64,000 nucleotides of DNA, taken from the NCBI GenBank assembly GCA_009792885.1, contig WMCF01000066.1, positions 2,160,618-2,224,617 of the forward strand. The letters are read 5' to 3'. Origin of the DNA: Eremophila alpestris peregrina. Taxonomy: Eukaryota; Chordata; Aves; Passeriformes; Alaudidae. Shown here piece by piece: positions 49,901 through 61,900 of this stretch (the stretch's first letter is position 1; each line of letters opens with the position of its first letter). A program made the translations under genes and the position numbers. Below the pieces are notes generated by a model. The model did not search any database. It was given only the letters and a program-made list of their open reading frames with translations, and was not told the DNA's origin.

Positions 49901-52900
49901 GGGAATGAAAAACAAGGGCTGGGGGTGCAAACCTTGGCCTTCCTTGGGCTGCTAGAAACAACAAGGGCTGCCAGGAGGGAGGAAAGGCAGGCTGAGAGTC
50001 AGAACAGGTAAATGGGCTTGGTTTCACCTGGCTGGATCCACTCACTTCACTGGACTATCCACAGAGCTCAGCTCAGCAAGTAAAGCCTGGACAGGTTGGA
50101 TTGGGTTAGTCTGGACATTAAAGATGTCCTCAGAATGAGCAAAGAGATGTAATAATCTCCAGATTTAGAACCACCTGCCAGAAGTGAGTGAAGCTCTGCT
50201 CTTTCTGCCCATCAAGGTGAGGATAAGAACTGAGATCACTTCAGCTAAGGAACAGTCAAGTTAAATATGCTAACTGCATTGAAATCTGATGGTGATTTCC
50301 TCAAACCCTGGGGTTTTAAGGATTTAGATAAACACAAACTGAAGGCCAGGCTAGGAGATGACAAAGAGGAGACAGCCTCTCTGCTCTAGTTGGATAAATA
50401 CAAACAGCTCTACAAATACACATGAAGCAGCATGTGCAGCCCAACACTGAGTGCTGCCCACCCCAGAACATGGCCCCTTTCCCCAAGGAACACAGTGTGG
50501 ATATCCAGAAGCTGAAAAAAAGTCCTGTGGGACCAACGTAGTGAAAAGGATTGAAGCAAAAAAGCAACATCTGGAAAACACGAGGCATTCAAGCATGACT
50601 CTGAAATTAAGAAAGTCTGGTGCTTAAATCACCAGACCATTCCTGCCTTACCAGTTCTTGTTCCCCAAATTCCTCCTCAGATGATGCACAAGATTATCCT
50701 TAACTCAAGGGCTCAAGAGGAGCAGCATTTCAGTGCTTTGACTGCAAAACCTTTCTGAGGAAACCTTGTACAAATGAAGCAACAGCTGCAGTGGGCACAG
50801 CAAGAATTGAAAAACACAAATGGAAGAGTTTTTGCCCTGAGGCTCAGCTTTCAGCACCTGCTACCTGAGCCTAAATCCACCTTCTCTACACAACAGAAAC
50901 ATGTGCAGCACACTCAGCTTAGCACCTTCAAAGCAACCTCACACTTGTCCAGGCCAGGGGTAAACCCTGTGCTGAGGAAGGAAACAGGAAAGGGGAAAAA
51001 AAATCTCAATAAATCAAAGAACTCGAAGCAGGCTGAGGCACTAAGGAAATTCTCCTTCTTGAAATGTTTCTCCTCTGCTGCTCTGGGAACATTTAGAGTT
51101 GCAAAAAGCCCATCCTGGACCTGGCTGGGGACATCCTGGGCAGAGGGATCTTCCTACCTGCTCAACCCTGGGAGATGTGGGTGTGCAGGACATCTTACTG
51201 TGGGGCAGAGAGGAAAAAAGAGAAACCATTCTCTTCTACAGGCAATCATTCATCCCTGCAGGGAGGAAATCATCCCCTGGTGTTGGGATTTCTGTGCCAT
51301 TTTATGTGTTGCTCCCTCAAAACCTGCTGCAAGAAGAACTCATGGAAGCTCACAAGGTTCCAAAGTCTTCACCCTGCAGTGAATGAACCAAATTTCTCTG
51401 GATTTTGCTTTTCCCAGCCTAGATCTTCCTGTGGTGCCGTGGGGCTCAGGGAAGGGGTGGGGGGAAGGTATGTGATTAAAATAATTGTCCCCAAATCTCC
51501 TTGATTTTTCACAAAGCATCCTGGCTTTTGATAACATCTTCTTCAAGTATTTATTGAGCCAATTAAGCTCTCAGTGGTGCCCCAGGGAGAGGCCAGGCTG
51601 TCTCAGCCAGGCCCTGCTTGGAACAATTGTTTCATTAGCCCACTTCAGAATCCAAATACATAAATCCACTTTTAACCCTTCTAAAACCAGGGAAAACTAA
51701 AACCAACAGGGAGACATTACTTCCACTCAATCCTCTTCTTCTTTGTTCTATTTGAAATAGGAAGTTGTGGAGCTTTTTCAAATCCAGGAAGAAAGCTGGC
51801 ATGTGTAACTGTTGAAACAGAATCAGAGTTACAATAATGTTGCAATTATTATCAAAGCATGGAGTGCTGGCTTCATTCTAGTGGCTGTTTTTGGAAGAAT
51901 GCTGCTTCTAGAAGAGGGGAAAAAAATTTTGTTTGGGACAAAGATTCAAAGCCAGATCCAAAATTTCCAGGTGCTTGGAGACAACTGAATTGAGGCCCAT
52001 TTCCAAGCTGATTTTATTTACTTTACATATACACACCAAGACACAGAGAGTCCTGAGATTGCTTTTACTGACATACCACAGGCTGCAGTTCCTGCTGCTC
52101 CTCACGGCTCCAGCACAAACAGCCAACTCCAGAGATGAGGAGCAAGATGCCATGAGGTTGGTTCCCCTAATTCCCAACTCTGGTGCTGCTTTGAGGCTTG
52201 TTTTTAGGGACAGGGGCTTTGCTGCCACATACCTGGGCCTGCCAGCACAGCAAAGGTCCTCATCAAACATGCCCAAATCCACTCCCCAGGTAACAAACCA
52301 GAATGAGTGGATTTAGATGCTCCAGCTGCACTGATATTGCATTTTTGGTTGATATTGCATTTCTGGTTGTTTCTGCCAGCAAAACTCAGAGGCACTGCAG
52401 TGGTACCTGCAGCCAGGGAGGCACAGGGGAGTGGGAGCACTGTCTCAGCTGTCACACATGGCCCCTCCAGGGCTGGCAGAACTCCCTGCCCATGGGCACT
52501 GTGCTCCCAGCACTGCCAGCTCAGGGGTGCTTGGTGCTCCAGGTTTACTCAGGGACACTGAAGAGGGTCAGGCACCAATCTTTGCTGGTGGCACTTTCCA
52601 GTCAAGAGGATCAAGGTGGCTGTCAAGGGTCTTTGTGCCAGTTCTGTTGGCACAGAGATCAAAGAAAAGCCAAGAGAAAATCAGGGAAAAGCAGCCAGCC
52701 TGCAGCTCTCTGAAGCTCCAGACCTCCTTGACTTACAAGTGCCTGTGACACTCAGGCTGACAGCAATACACCAGAAGTACCCAACACCAAGGTGACAGCA
52801 TGAACTTGCAAGAACCAGTTCTCAAAAGCATGATGGTCACCTGCAATCAGTCTCAAAGCATCCCTGGCTCTCCACCTACAGCTCCCACAGACTGCAATAT

Positions 52901-55900
52901 CATCTGCTCAAATCTTTCAGTTTGGCCAAGGGATGAGGGGTCCTGGACAAAGCCTGGAGGAGCATGGGAATGACCAAAGCAAACAGCAAGCCAAGCAGTG
53001 CTGAGCTCCTGGGTAAGGCAGGGATGATTTGCATTTATTTTAACTCATGCCCAGTGGAACACGACACCAGCAAAGCTGCCTGAGTAACTCCACATGCTCC
53101 TTTCAGGGACAGGCACTTCCGAGCCTGGCACAGACCCTGTGCCCCAGCCCTGCTCAGGTTCCAGGGCACAGACAGCCAGGGGGGTGCTGAGACACCTTCC
53201 CCCCACTCAGTGCTTTGTGGCCATGGCTTTGTGTTGTGCTGCACGGCAAGGAGCCAGGAAAAGCTCACAGACCAGGAGCTGCCCCTCCAATACTGCCAGG
53301 TCCATCCTTGGGATGCTGGAAGGGGAAGCAGAGGTGGTATCTGTCACCACTCAGCACCATCCCCAGCTCTGCAGGGCACTGGCAGCCCCCAGACTTGTGG
53401 GCACAGCTGAGGGCAGGGTGTGGGGTCAGGGCAGAGTGTGGGGTCAGGGCAGGGTGTGGGGTCAGAGCAGAGTGTGGGGTCAGGGCAGGGTGTGGGGTCA
53501 GGGCAGGGTGTGGGGTCAGNAGGGCAGGGTGTGGGGTCAGGGCAGGGTGTGGGGTCAGAGCAGGGTGTGGGGTCAGAGCAGAGTGTGGGGTCAGGGCAGG
53601 GTGTGGGGTCAGGGCCCGGCGTGGTTCGCGCGCTTGCCGCGTATTTTTAACACCTCTTTGACTCACAAGGCTCTAAAAAGCACCTGGATTCTCCAAATGG
53701 TTCTGAGCTCTTCCACCAAACACCCAGAATAGCCCCATCTCCTCCCCTGTGCCAGCAGGTTCCTGCTGCAGCTCCCAGGGGAAGAGCAGATGATCCCTCC
53801 CAGCCCGCGGGAGGGAAGCGGAGCCGGACAGAGGCGGGAGTGGGCAGAGGGTTTGTTTACAGGCACGGCCCCAGCACGCTGAGAGGCTGCTGGAAGCAAT
53901 CCTCGGCCCCAGGGTCATTCCCACTCCCAGCCCCTCTGCCTCCCCTCCATCCTCCTCTCCTCTGAGCTCCAAAAAAGGCTCCCTCCCTGTTACATAATGG
54001 GATGAGCACAGTGCGGATCCGGGCTCGCACACGGCCGCCCTTCACTCAACAATCCCTTTTTCGGTCATGGAGCCTTCCTCTCCCACTGCCATGGAACTGA
54101 CAGGCAGGGAGACGGATGGAGCCTGGCTCCAGCTGGCCCAGCTGAGGAGAAGGGGGAAGGAGGACTGTGGTGGGATGCTCCTTGCAGAGAACAGGGAATG
54201 GAGCAGGTTGGGAGGCCCCACAGTCAGTAATAGAGTGGTCACAGCAATCACCTGATGGCACTGCCAGCCCAAGGGAGAAAGTCCTCCAAGAAGAGGGGAA
54301 CTGGCTCTTGGGAGAAGCTGGATCTTGCTCTTGGTGTGAGTTTTGTTGGTTTGTGGTCATTTCTATCACTCTGCACCGAGTGTCTCATGCCACAGCAGAA
54401 TCATCATCTTGCAGCTGCAAGAAGGCAGCAGGAGCAGCACCTACTCTCCAAACACAAGCAGCCCCTCCAAAACACTGCCAGGACACCTCCTTTGCATCCC
54501 CTAGCACCTAACCCAGCCACTGACAGAACAGGGGAGGATCTCATCTCTTGAAGGGATGAAGCCCACTCATACTTTGTGACCAGCAGTGGTTGAAGACATG
54601 ACACAAATCCATCTGTGGTCCCATGTTTGTCTGCCTGTTCTCAGAGGCAGGAGCAACAATCCCTTGAATTGCAGATGCTCCCAGAAGAGTTTCTGGTACT
54701 TTCCCCACCTGTAAAGGGTCCCCAGACAGTGACAGAGTGGCAGGTCTGGCTGAGCAGTGATCAAGTTGCAGATACTTAAATGTTGTAAATACCAAATCCA
54801 CACTGTGTCCCTGGACAGGCAGGTCTGAGCTAGAGACCTTCAGGACAGCAGTGACCACCTGGGCCAGGAATGAGTACAGGTCTCAGGGACAGGGTGAGTG
54901 GCAAACAGCAGGAAGACTCTCCATTCCCAGTTCTCCTCCACTGAGGAGGTAACTACAGGCAGCAGAAACTGGAGGAAAATGTTTCCTGCAGCAATCCAGG
55001 TGCAACACCATCCTCCTGGTGACAGGTCAGTCCTCACTGTGCAGCTCTTTCCCCTGTCCCAGAACAAGAGCAGAGCCAGCCTTGACATGTGGATTTCAGC
55101 ACAGACACTGGGTTTGTTCAAGAGGCTGTAGCTGCACCCTGAGCTGATGGGTTCCCCCTATCACCCCCAGCCAAAGCTCTGCCTGCAGCACATGTGGTTC
55201 ACTCTGACCTGTTCAAGCAGAGCAGCTACAAACACATTGCTCCTCACTCTAATCCACCAGCACAACTCAGGGAGTTCCTCCACCCTCCACATCCAGGATG
55301 TGCTGTGCGTATCCCAACTCCTCTAGTGGAAAATGCCAATGCCACGTGTGGGTGCTGCAGGCTCCCTGGGTGAGCAGGACACAGCTTATTAGGAGGTGAT
55401 GATGTGCCTACTGAAGCTCTCATACCTCTGTGCTTACACACACAGATTGGGTTGCAGCTTCCCAAGAGACCAGAGCCCATTCTGGAGGAGTGGGAGCAAC
55501 CCCCACCTCCTGCCACTGAAGAACAGACAGGACTGAAGGGCAGCAGTCTCTGACCTCAAAGCACTTTGGCAGTCTCTGCTGAGGGCAGCTTAAGTTACCA
55601 GCTCAGTTATAATGAGCTGCCCTGCACATTCTGACACTGGCTTTGGATGCCTGTGGGAGAAGAAAGGGCACAGGAGTAGGAAAAGCACTGCTCCAGGACC
55701 ATCCCAAGCCCTTCAGGGAAGGCTTTCCTTGTACTCTAAAAAAACCACATCCTCAGCTAGTGATAGTCACCAACCTACACCAAAAAACAGGAATTCTCTG
55801 TTTGTGTGTCTTGGCCTTGAGCCTTACCACCCAGAGGCACTGGCCCCAGGAAAGCTTGGCAAGTCCATCACAGCTGGAAAGGAAGCCTGTCCCTGCTCCA

Positions 55901-58900
55901 TGTGTGGGTCCCTGCCCCAGGCACAGGCAGAGCAGAGGGGTGCAGCAGTGAGAGCAGAGACCACACTCTGAGCTGTCATTGACAAGTGACTGTTCCCTGG
56001 GCCTGTTTATTCTGCTTTTGCAGAAGGAACAAGCTGGAGCCCTGGGCAGCAAGAGAGCAGGAGGCCAATCCTCCCTGGAATCCACAGAGCTGGGCACTGC
56101 TGCCCCTGCATGAGCCAAAACTCCCACTCCAGGGCTGCATCTGCCCTTTCCCTGATATCAAAGGACAGGAGGCTGCTCACTAGAGCTGCACCACTGCTCA
56201 CAGAGAAAGCAGCTCCTAGTGCAGATCTCCAAGGTGTTTACTCCACATTCATGGAGCACCTGCTCTACAGAACCTTGCTGCTTGATGCACACACAGCATT
56301 TATCTGCATTCAGGCACGAGTTCCACTTCCAGCTGTGTCCCCACAGGAATGCCTCTCCCAGAGCAGCCAGGCTGGCCACTCTGGCCTTACCTTTGAACCA
56401 GGGTCCCAAAGAGCAGGTTGAAGACCTTCTGGATGTTCTCTGTGCACAGCCAGCTCCAGTGATCCACCAGCACCAGACGAAGCACGTCCAGAGCCAGGTC
56501 AGCCAAAGCTGTCTCAGAGTCTGCCAGGAGGAAGAGGAGGGGAAGATGAAGAAGCCACCTCAGGGCAAATCTGTTAAGAAGCATCAGCCCAAACTCATTC
56601 TTTTCTCCTCAGCCTGGCCCTTAGTGCACACACACAGACAATCTGCTGCAGCCCAGACAGCCTGGGACTCTGCCCTGCCTTCCCCACTCTTTGACTTCCA
56701 CCTCATCCAGGCAGCCCCAGTCTCCCACCAAGGGCTGCACCAAAGGCTCAGTTCCTTCTCCATTAAACAGCAGGATTATCAAATCCCAGTCTATGCACAG
56801 GGATGGCCATGTGCCCAAAGCTGGTGACAAAACAGGTGGTGACTGCAGCCAGGAAGAGGTGCACTGCTGAGGACTGCTATCCTGCTCTTCCCCATTCCCT
56901 TCCCTTCTCCCAGCAGTTTTCCAGGCACGAGGCTGTGTCGGTGGCTGTGGGCTGCCATCGTGTGGCAGATCCCAGCCTTGGCAGGAAGGGGGATGAACCA
57001 CGTGTGGATAAACCCGATTGACCAGTTAAAACACAAACCCACACACCAACCCAAATATCTCTGCTGTCACAGACCTGGGACACACCAAACCTCCCTCTGA
57101 TCCTCAGGAGGATGGCAGAGCCTTGAGCAAAAACAGTTTCTGCTCGGTAAGGAATGACTTTCATGCTGTTTGGCCTTGAGGTGTTGGGCTGAACAAGCTC
57201 ATTGATGTGCTCCAGACAGCCACTCCCAGGCCACCACCCCGACCTGAGGCTGCTGCCTCTGCTGTCCAGGTGAGATCCTGTGCAGCAGCCTTCCCTAATT
57301 TAACTCACCTCATCCCTCATCTTCCAACCTCTCTGTCTACAGAGACAATTTACACTCACAATTTACTACTGGAAATAAAGGGAAGAGGGATTCTGGACTC
57401 CACACCTCTCCTTCCCTCCTCTTCCTCAAAGCTGGACTAATTAATTCCAGGATTTCTCCTGGAAAAGACATGGCACTTGGCACCTCCTGCTCTGGGCCAT
57501 GCTTAAATTACTCCTCACCTGCTCTGCCCCCTGAGACTGGACTTCCCAGTGCAGAGTCTGAGCAGGCTGCTCAGCTTCCCCATAACCTCACACAGGGAGG
57601 ATCCTTAGCAAGCTGTTTATTCCCACAGCATCCAAACCCTCAGACAGCTGCTGGCCAAGCACTTCCCAGAAGTCACTCCATGAGCAGATAGGGACATGGG
57701 TTTGCCTTTTGATCCAGACGTTTGTTCCCCTCACCCTGCCAGCCCAGCCTGAAGCATCCCAGACCAGCAAGCATTTGAGATCACTGACATTCCATTGCCC
57801 TCAGAGTTCAGCTAGCTTGGCCTGCTCTGTGCAGAGCCCTGGCCTCCAACTCCAGTCCTGCTTCCCCAAAAGCAGGGGCATGTGTTGCAAGATTGCAGGC
57901 AAAGCTGGTAGCACAGGCTGGCTTTCAGAACACCAGGCCTATCCTGTCACTAACACGTGCTTTCAGTCAGAGCTCGCCAAACTTGAACCACTGGAGAGAA
58001 GTTTTTGGGAAGTTCCAGCTGATACAGCTCAGCTATTCCAAGAAAAAGACTGGAGAACATATTTTTGCTTGTGTTCAGGATAATCTTGTAACTGCTCTGG
58101 CGCAGCCCTGTGCTTCAGAGGAGGGTTCTAGAATCAGAAAGGGAACATCATTCCTTGAACTGAGATGACATTTGTGCAACGCCCATCAAATCTATCTAAA
58201 CTTAATCTCAAAAGATCCTTTATGGCTAACTGGAAACTACCAGGAAATTGTAATGTGGCCAATTTTTAGTTTGTAAGAGCTTGATTTTAGAACATTGCCA
58301 GTTTAAGCAGCGTGTCCTTAAGAAACTCCTTTGTGCAGTGACTGTGCTAAGCACACCAAGGTGAAGATCTGCAGTGACACAACTGAGCCAAAACCCAATT
58401 CTGGCTCCCACCAGCAACAATGCCCAGAGCAATCACCAAACAGCACTGGAAAACCTCATTTGCTTTCCCTTCAATCAAGATGCAACAGGCAGGAGAGCAG
58501 GTCCTGAAGACATTTCCAGCTGAACCTGCAGATGTTGGAGCTGCTGTGGTACTGAGGGAGAGAAATTCAAGCACTAAGAGAGGGGCTGAGCTCACCAGTG
58601 TCTGGATGTGCTCCCAGCTCCTGTGTGCTCAGCCCATCCATTTCTTCCTGCACAGGGATTTCCTTGGCCTCTCTGCCTCCCTCTCCTTCAGGAGCTTTGC
58701 TGGGGACTGCTTCCAGCAGCTTCTCCTGCTTCTGGATGAAGGATTCCATAGCAGCCAGTGACAGGCTGCCAGACACCTACAAAAGTGTGTTAGTTAGAGC
58801 CTGGGGTCTGAAGTGCCCAGACAATCCCACACCTCCTGTTTGTACCCAGGTGCAGCCAACAGCACAACCAGGGCTGCTCACTGTCCTTCTGCAAAGAGCT

Positions 58901-61900
58901 GCCATGTGGCAGCAGGGCTGCAGCAGCCACAGGGCTGCTGGATGTTGATTATTCCCAAACAGTGATTGGGGCTGGGAAAGGATTCCAAGAGATCTGAACT
59001 TACAGCACTGCCCTCCCTGATGGAGTACACGATCCTGTCGTGAGCTTCACTGCCACTCAGCACTGGAGTGATTTTACTGGATGAGAACCTCAGCCTGGAC
59101 CTGGAAAGCAGAGCCATGGCACAGTCAGTTTTCTCTGCAAGCTGTGAGTCAGGAGTTTGCCCAGGACCTCTTATTGTCCACATCCAAGCTAAGAAATCTG
59201 ATTAGACCTGCAGTGGTTCAAAACAAGCATCTGCCTCCAGGATAACAGAGAGATGCAGTGAATCCACACAACAAAACCATTAAAGCACTTTTCCTCATGT
59301 ACACCTAAGTCCAGCCAAGGTTTTGCAGCATTCCACAGGGAGGTGTCACACAGAAGCTGACAGGGAGATGTAGGCAGGTGTCAGCAAGGTGTGAGCACTG
59401 CAGCACACACAGGGAAGTGTTCAGAAAAGCCTCTGAGATGAAACACACTCAGCAGGATTGTGAAATCCAAGTATAAACACTCACAAAAAGGAGGATATGA
59501 AAGGACACTGGGATTTTGGGACAAATTGTAAAATAGCCTGTTTATCATTAAGGAATGTCCTTTTCAGCCAAGATGGTTCCAAACTTGTACTTTTTGAGTT
59601 TGTCTTTTTGTCCAAAGCAGCTTTTTCCAGCAAAACATCACTTTTTGGAAAGAAAAAGGCATACTTGTGCAGAAATCTTCCCTTCCTTGGTGAGGGAAGA
59701 ATCACTGATGAGCCAATCACAGTGAGATTGGGCACTGTCAGCAGCACCAACATTTGGTGAGGAACATACATGAAATGATCTTAAACATTACATTTATAAT
59801 TAATGCACATAATAAATAGCTATTTCCATATATAATATATGTAAATAGCACAAATAGCTATTTACATATATTGTGGGCAAGGCCACTGTGTGGAACACAT
59901 GGGAGAGGCAGGAGGGAACCTTCAGGTAGATAATTTACAGCTGTATTTTGCAATCACTCCTTGCATATTTAAGCAATGCACATGTTTAAGGTTGAAAAGC
60001 AATTCTCCAGGAGCATTAGTGTCTTTGCTGGCAAATGGCAGCACTTCAGAGCTCCCTTAGGAAGAACTCACCTTCTGTGGAAACCTGAGCATTCCTGGGA
60101 AACCCTTTAAACTGGAGCTCAAATAGTTGTGTTCAGCAGGGGAAGGAGAAAATAATTCAGCTAGAGCATGACAGAATTTACTACCCCACACATAAAGCAC
60201 CAAGTCAGTTCTTCCCCACCACGGGCTCAGTTTTTGCATTAATTCCTTGCTCCCCAAAGCTGAGGCAGCCCTTACTTGGTTGTTTTCTTCCCTTCTGTCT
60301 GGGATTTCCCATCCACTTCTGACTCACTCAGATCCTCCGTGGGGCTCTGGGGCTCTGACCTGGGGAATGCTGTCTTCAAAGTGTCCACGATGGCATTGAC
60401 AACAATCTGCAAAGCCAGAACTGCCTTTAGTTACTGCATTGACCCTTGTTACTGGAATATATCAGGAGTTTTGAGACTTGCACTGGATTTTCTATTAAAT
60501 AGGTTCTTTAACATGAGCTCTGACCCTCTGTAGCTTTATGGGTTTCTGGGCAAGCTGAGCCCAGCTACAGAGAAAGGCTTTTGGCTCCTAGGAGACATTG
60601 AAGGCTAGGAAATATCTCTGGGGGCAGCTGCAAAGGACTCAGGAAAGAGCAGAAAAGGGCTCAGGAAAGCAGCTGCAAAGGGCCCAGGAAAGCAACTGCA
60701 AAGGTGTAGAAGATACTGGGGTACACAAGACAGGGTGCTGTAGACTTAATTAGTATAGTTAATTTGATAAACCAAGATGCCTTGGCAAGAACAAACAAAG
60801 CTTTGAAGATTACAAGAAGATTGGATTAAGTCTGGTGACAGGAAAAAGAAGACTGAATCAAACTTCAGCAAGCAAGAGATGTAAAACGTATAAGCTTGTT
60901 TGTGTAATGTTTAACATAATCATTGTAGAGAAATTTCTAACCCTCCTAAAATAGTATATAAGGATTTGGAAAATCTCAGTAAAGTCGAATTCTGATCAGG
61001 AAATCAGGGTTCCCATCTCTCTCAATCCCAGATAGAAAGGGCCCAGGGAAGCAGCAGAAAAGGGCTCAGGTAAGCAGCAGAAAAGGGGCCCAGGAAAGCA
61101 GCAGAAAAGGGGCTCAGGTAGAGCAGCTCCCCATTTTCCCACCTTGTCTATCCTGGAGACAACGAAGGGTTTCTTGACGAAGGCGATCCTGGCGTCGGTG
61201 TTGAGGGCCAGGAACTCCTGCACCTCCTCACTGTTTGCAATCTCAGGGACTGCACACAATTGCTGCAAGGACAGATGGAGATTTAGGTCATTCTGGAGTC
61301 AAGCTCCCAACCTGATCACGTAATGTGGAAGAGTCATGGTGTGCTCCACACAAAGCTGCCCTGAGCTCTGCTTTCAGCTCACAGGGGCACACAAACATCT
61401 CACCTTCAGGAAAGATTCCAGCAGACTTTTCCTGGCTTCCACTTTATCACTGTCCATGTTTCCAAATGGCAGATCAGGGAACAGTTTCTTTGGGCCTTTG
61501 ATGTCTACAAAGGAAACAAACCCATTGGTAAGCTTGAGAAAACTGCAAAGTTACAGTAACCTTAATTTAAAAGACTTTTAGATCTTAAAATCTAAAAATT
61601 TTCAAGATTAAAAATTAAAATTTTAAAATCTAAATACAGATTTTAGTCTTTATTAAAATCCTAATGCTCTAGTGATTAAGGCTATCCCCACACACTGCCT
61701 GGCATCGGCCCAAGGTAATACACAGACACCACTGTTTCTTTCCACTGCTATGGTGCAAAACTATGGAGCCAACTGTGGTGGAATGGGAAGAGGAATGTTT
61801 TGAAACACTGGAATTTGCTTCCAGAAGAGATAAATCATTGCTCCAGCCAGCTCTGCACAGAACAATGAAGGATGCGGGCAGGAGACACAGCCCAGCATCC

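Larger units (their letters stand above)
45651..56390 (-). other. SNX19 intron 8, 10.7 kb, repeat-rich
   Basis: This is by far the longest intron of the gene, more than the other nine together. It holds three CR1 fragments (46256-46341, 47665-47950, 49108-49205), one LTR-like block (46342-46621), an assembly gap (46748-46982), an 18-bp minisatellite (53411-53613) and a CpG-rich patch (53611-54060). No additional SNX19 exon is needed, since exon 8 and exon 9 join in phase. Confidence 0.85.
60407..61142 (-). other. SNX19 intron 4: minisatellite split by an LTR
   Basis: 736 bp. It contains a degenerate repeat of about 23 bp (core cccaggaaagcagc/ggctcagg) at 60637-60704 and 61036-61122, and an LTR-like insertion between the two blocks (see separate entries). 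Confidence 0.85.

Noticed and set aside
53094..53732. Open frames of 133-212 codons with VWGQGR-type or HPALTP-type repeats
   Set aside because: They are translations of the 18-bp minisatellite, which is open in every frame because its length is a multiple of three and it lacks stops. They lie inside an SNX19 intron.
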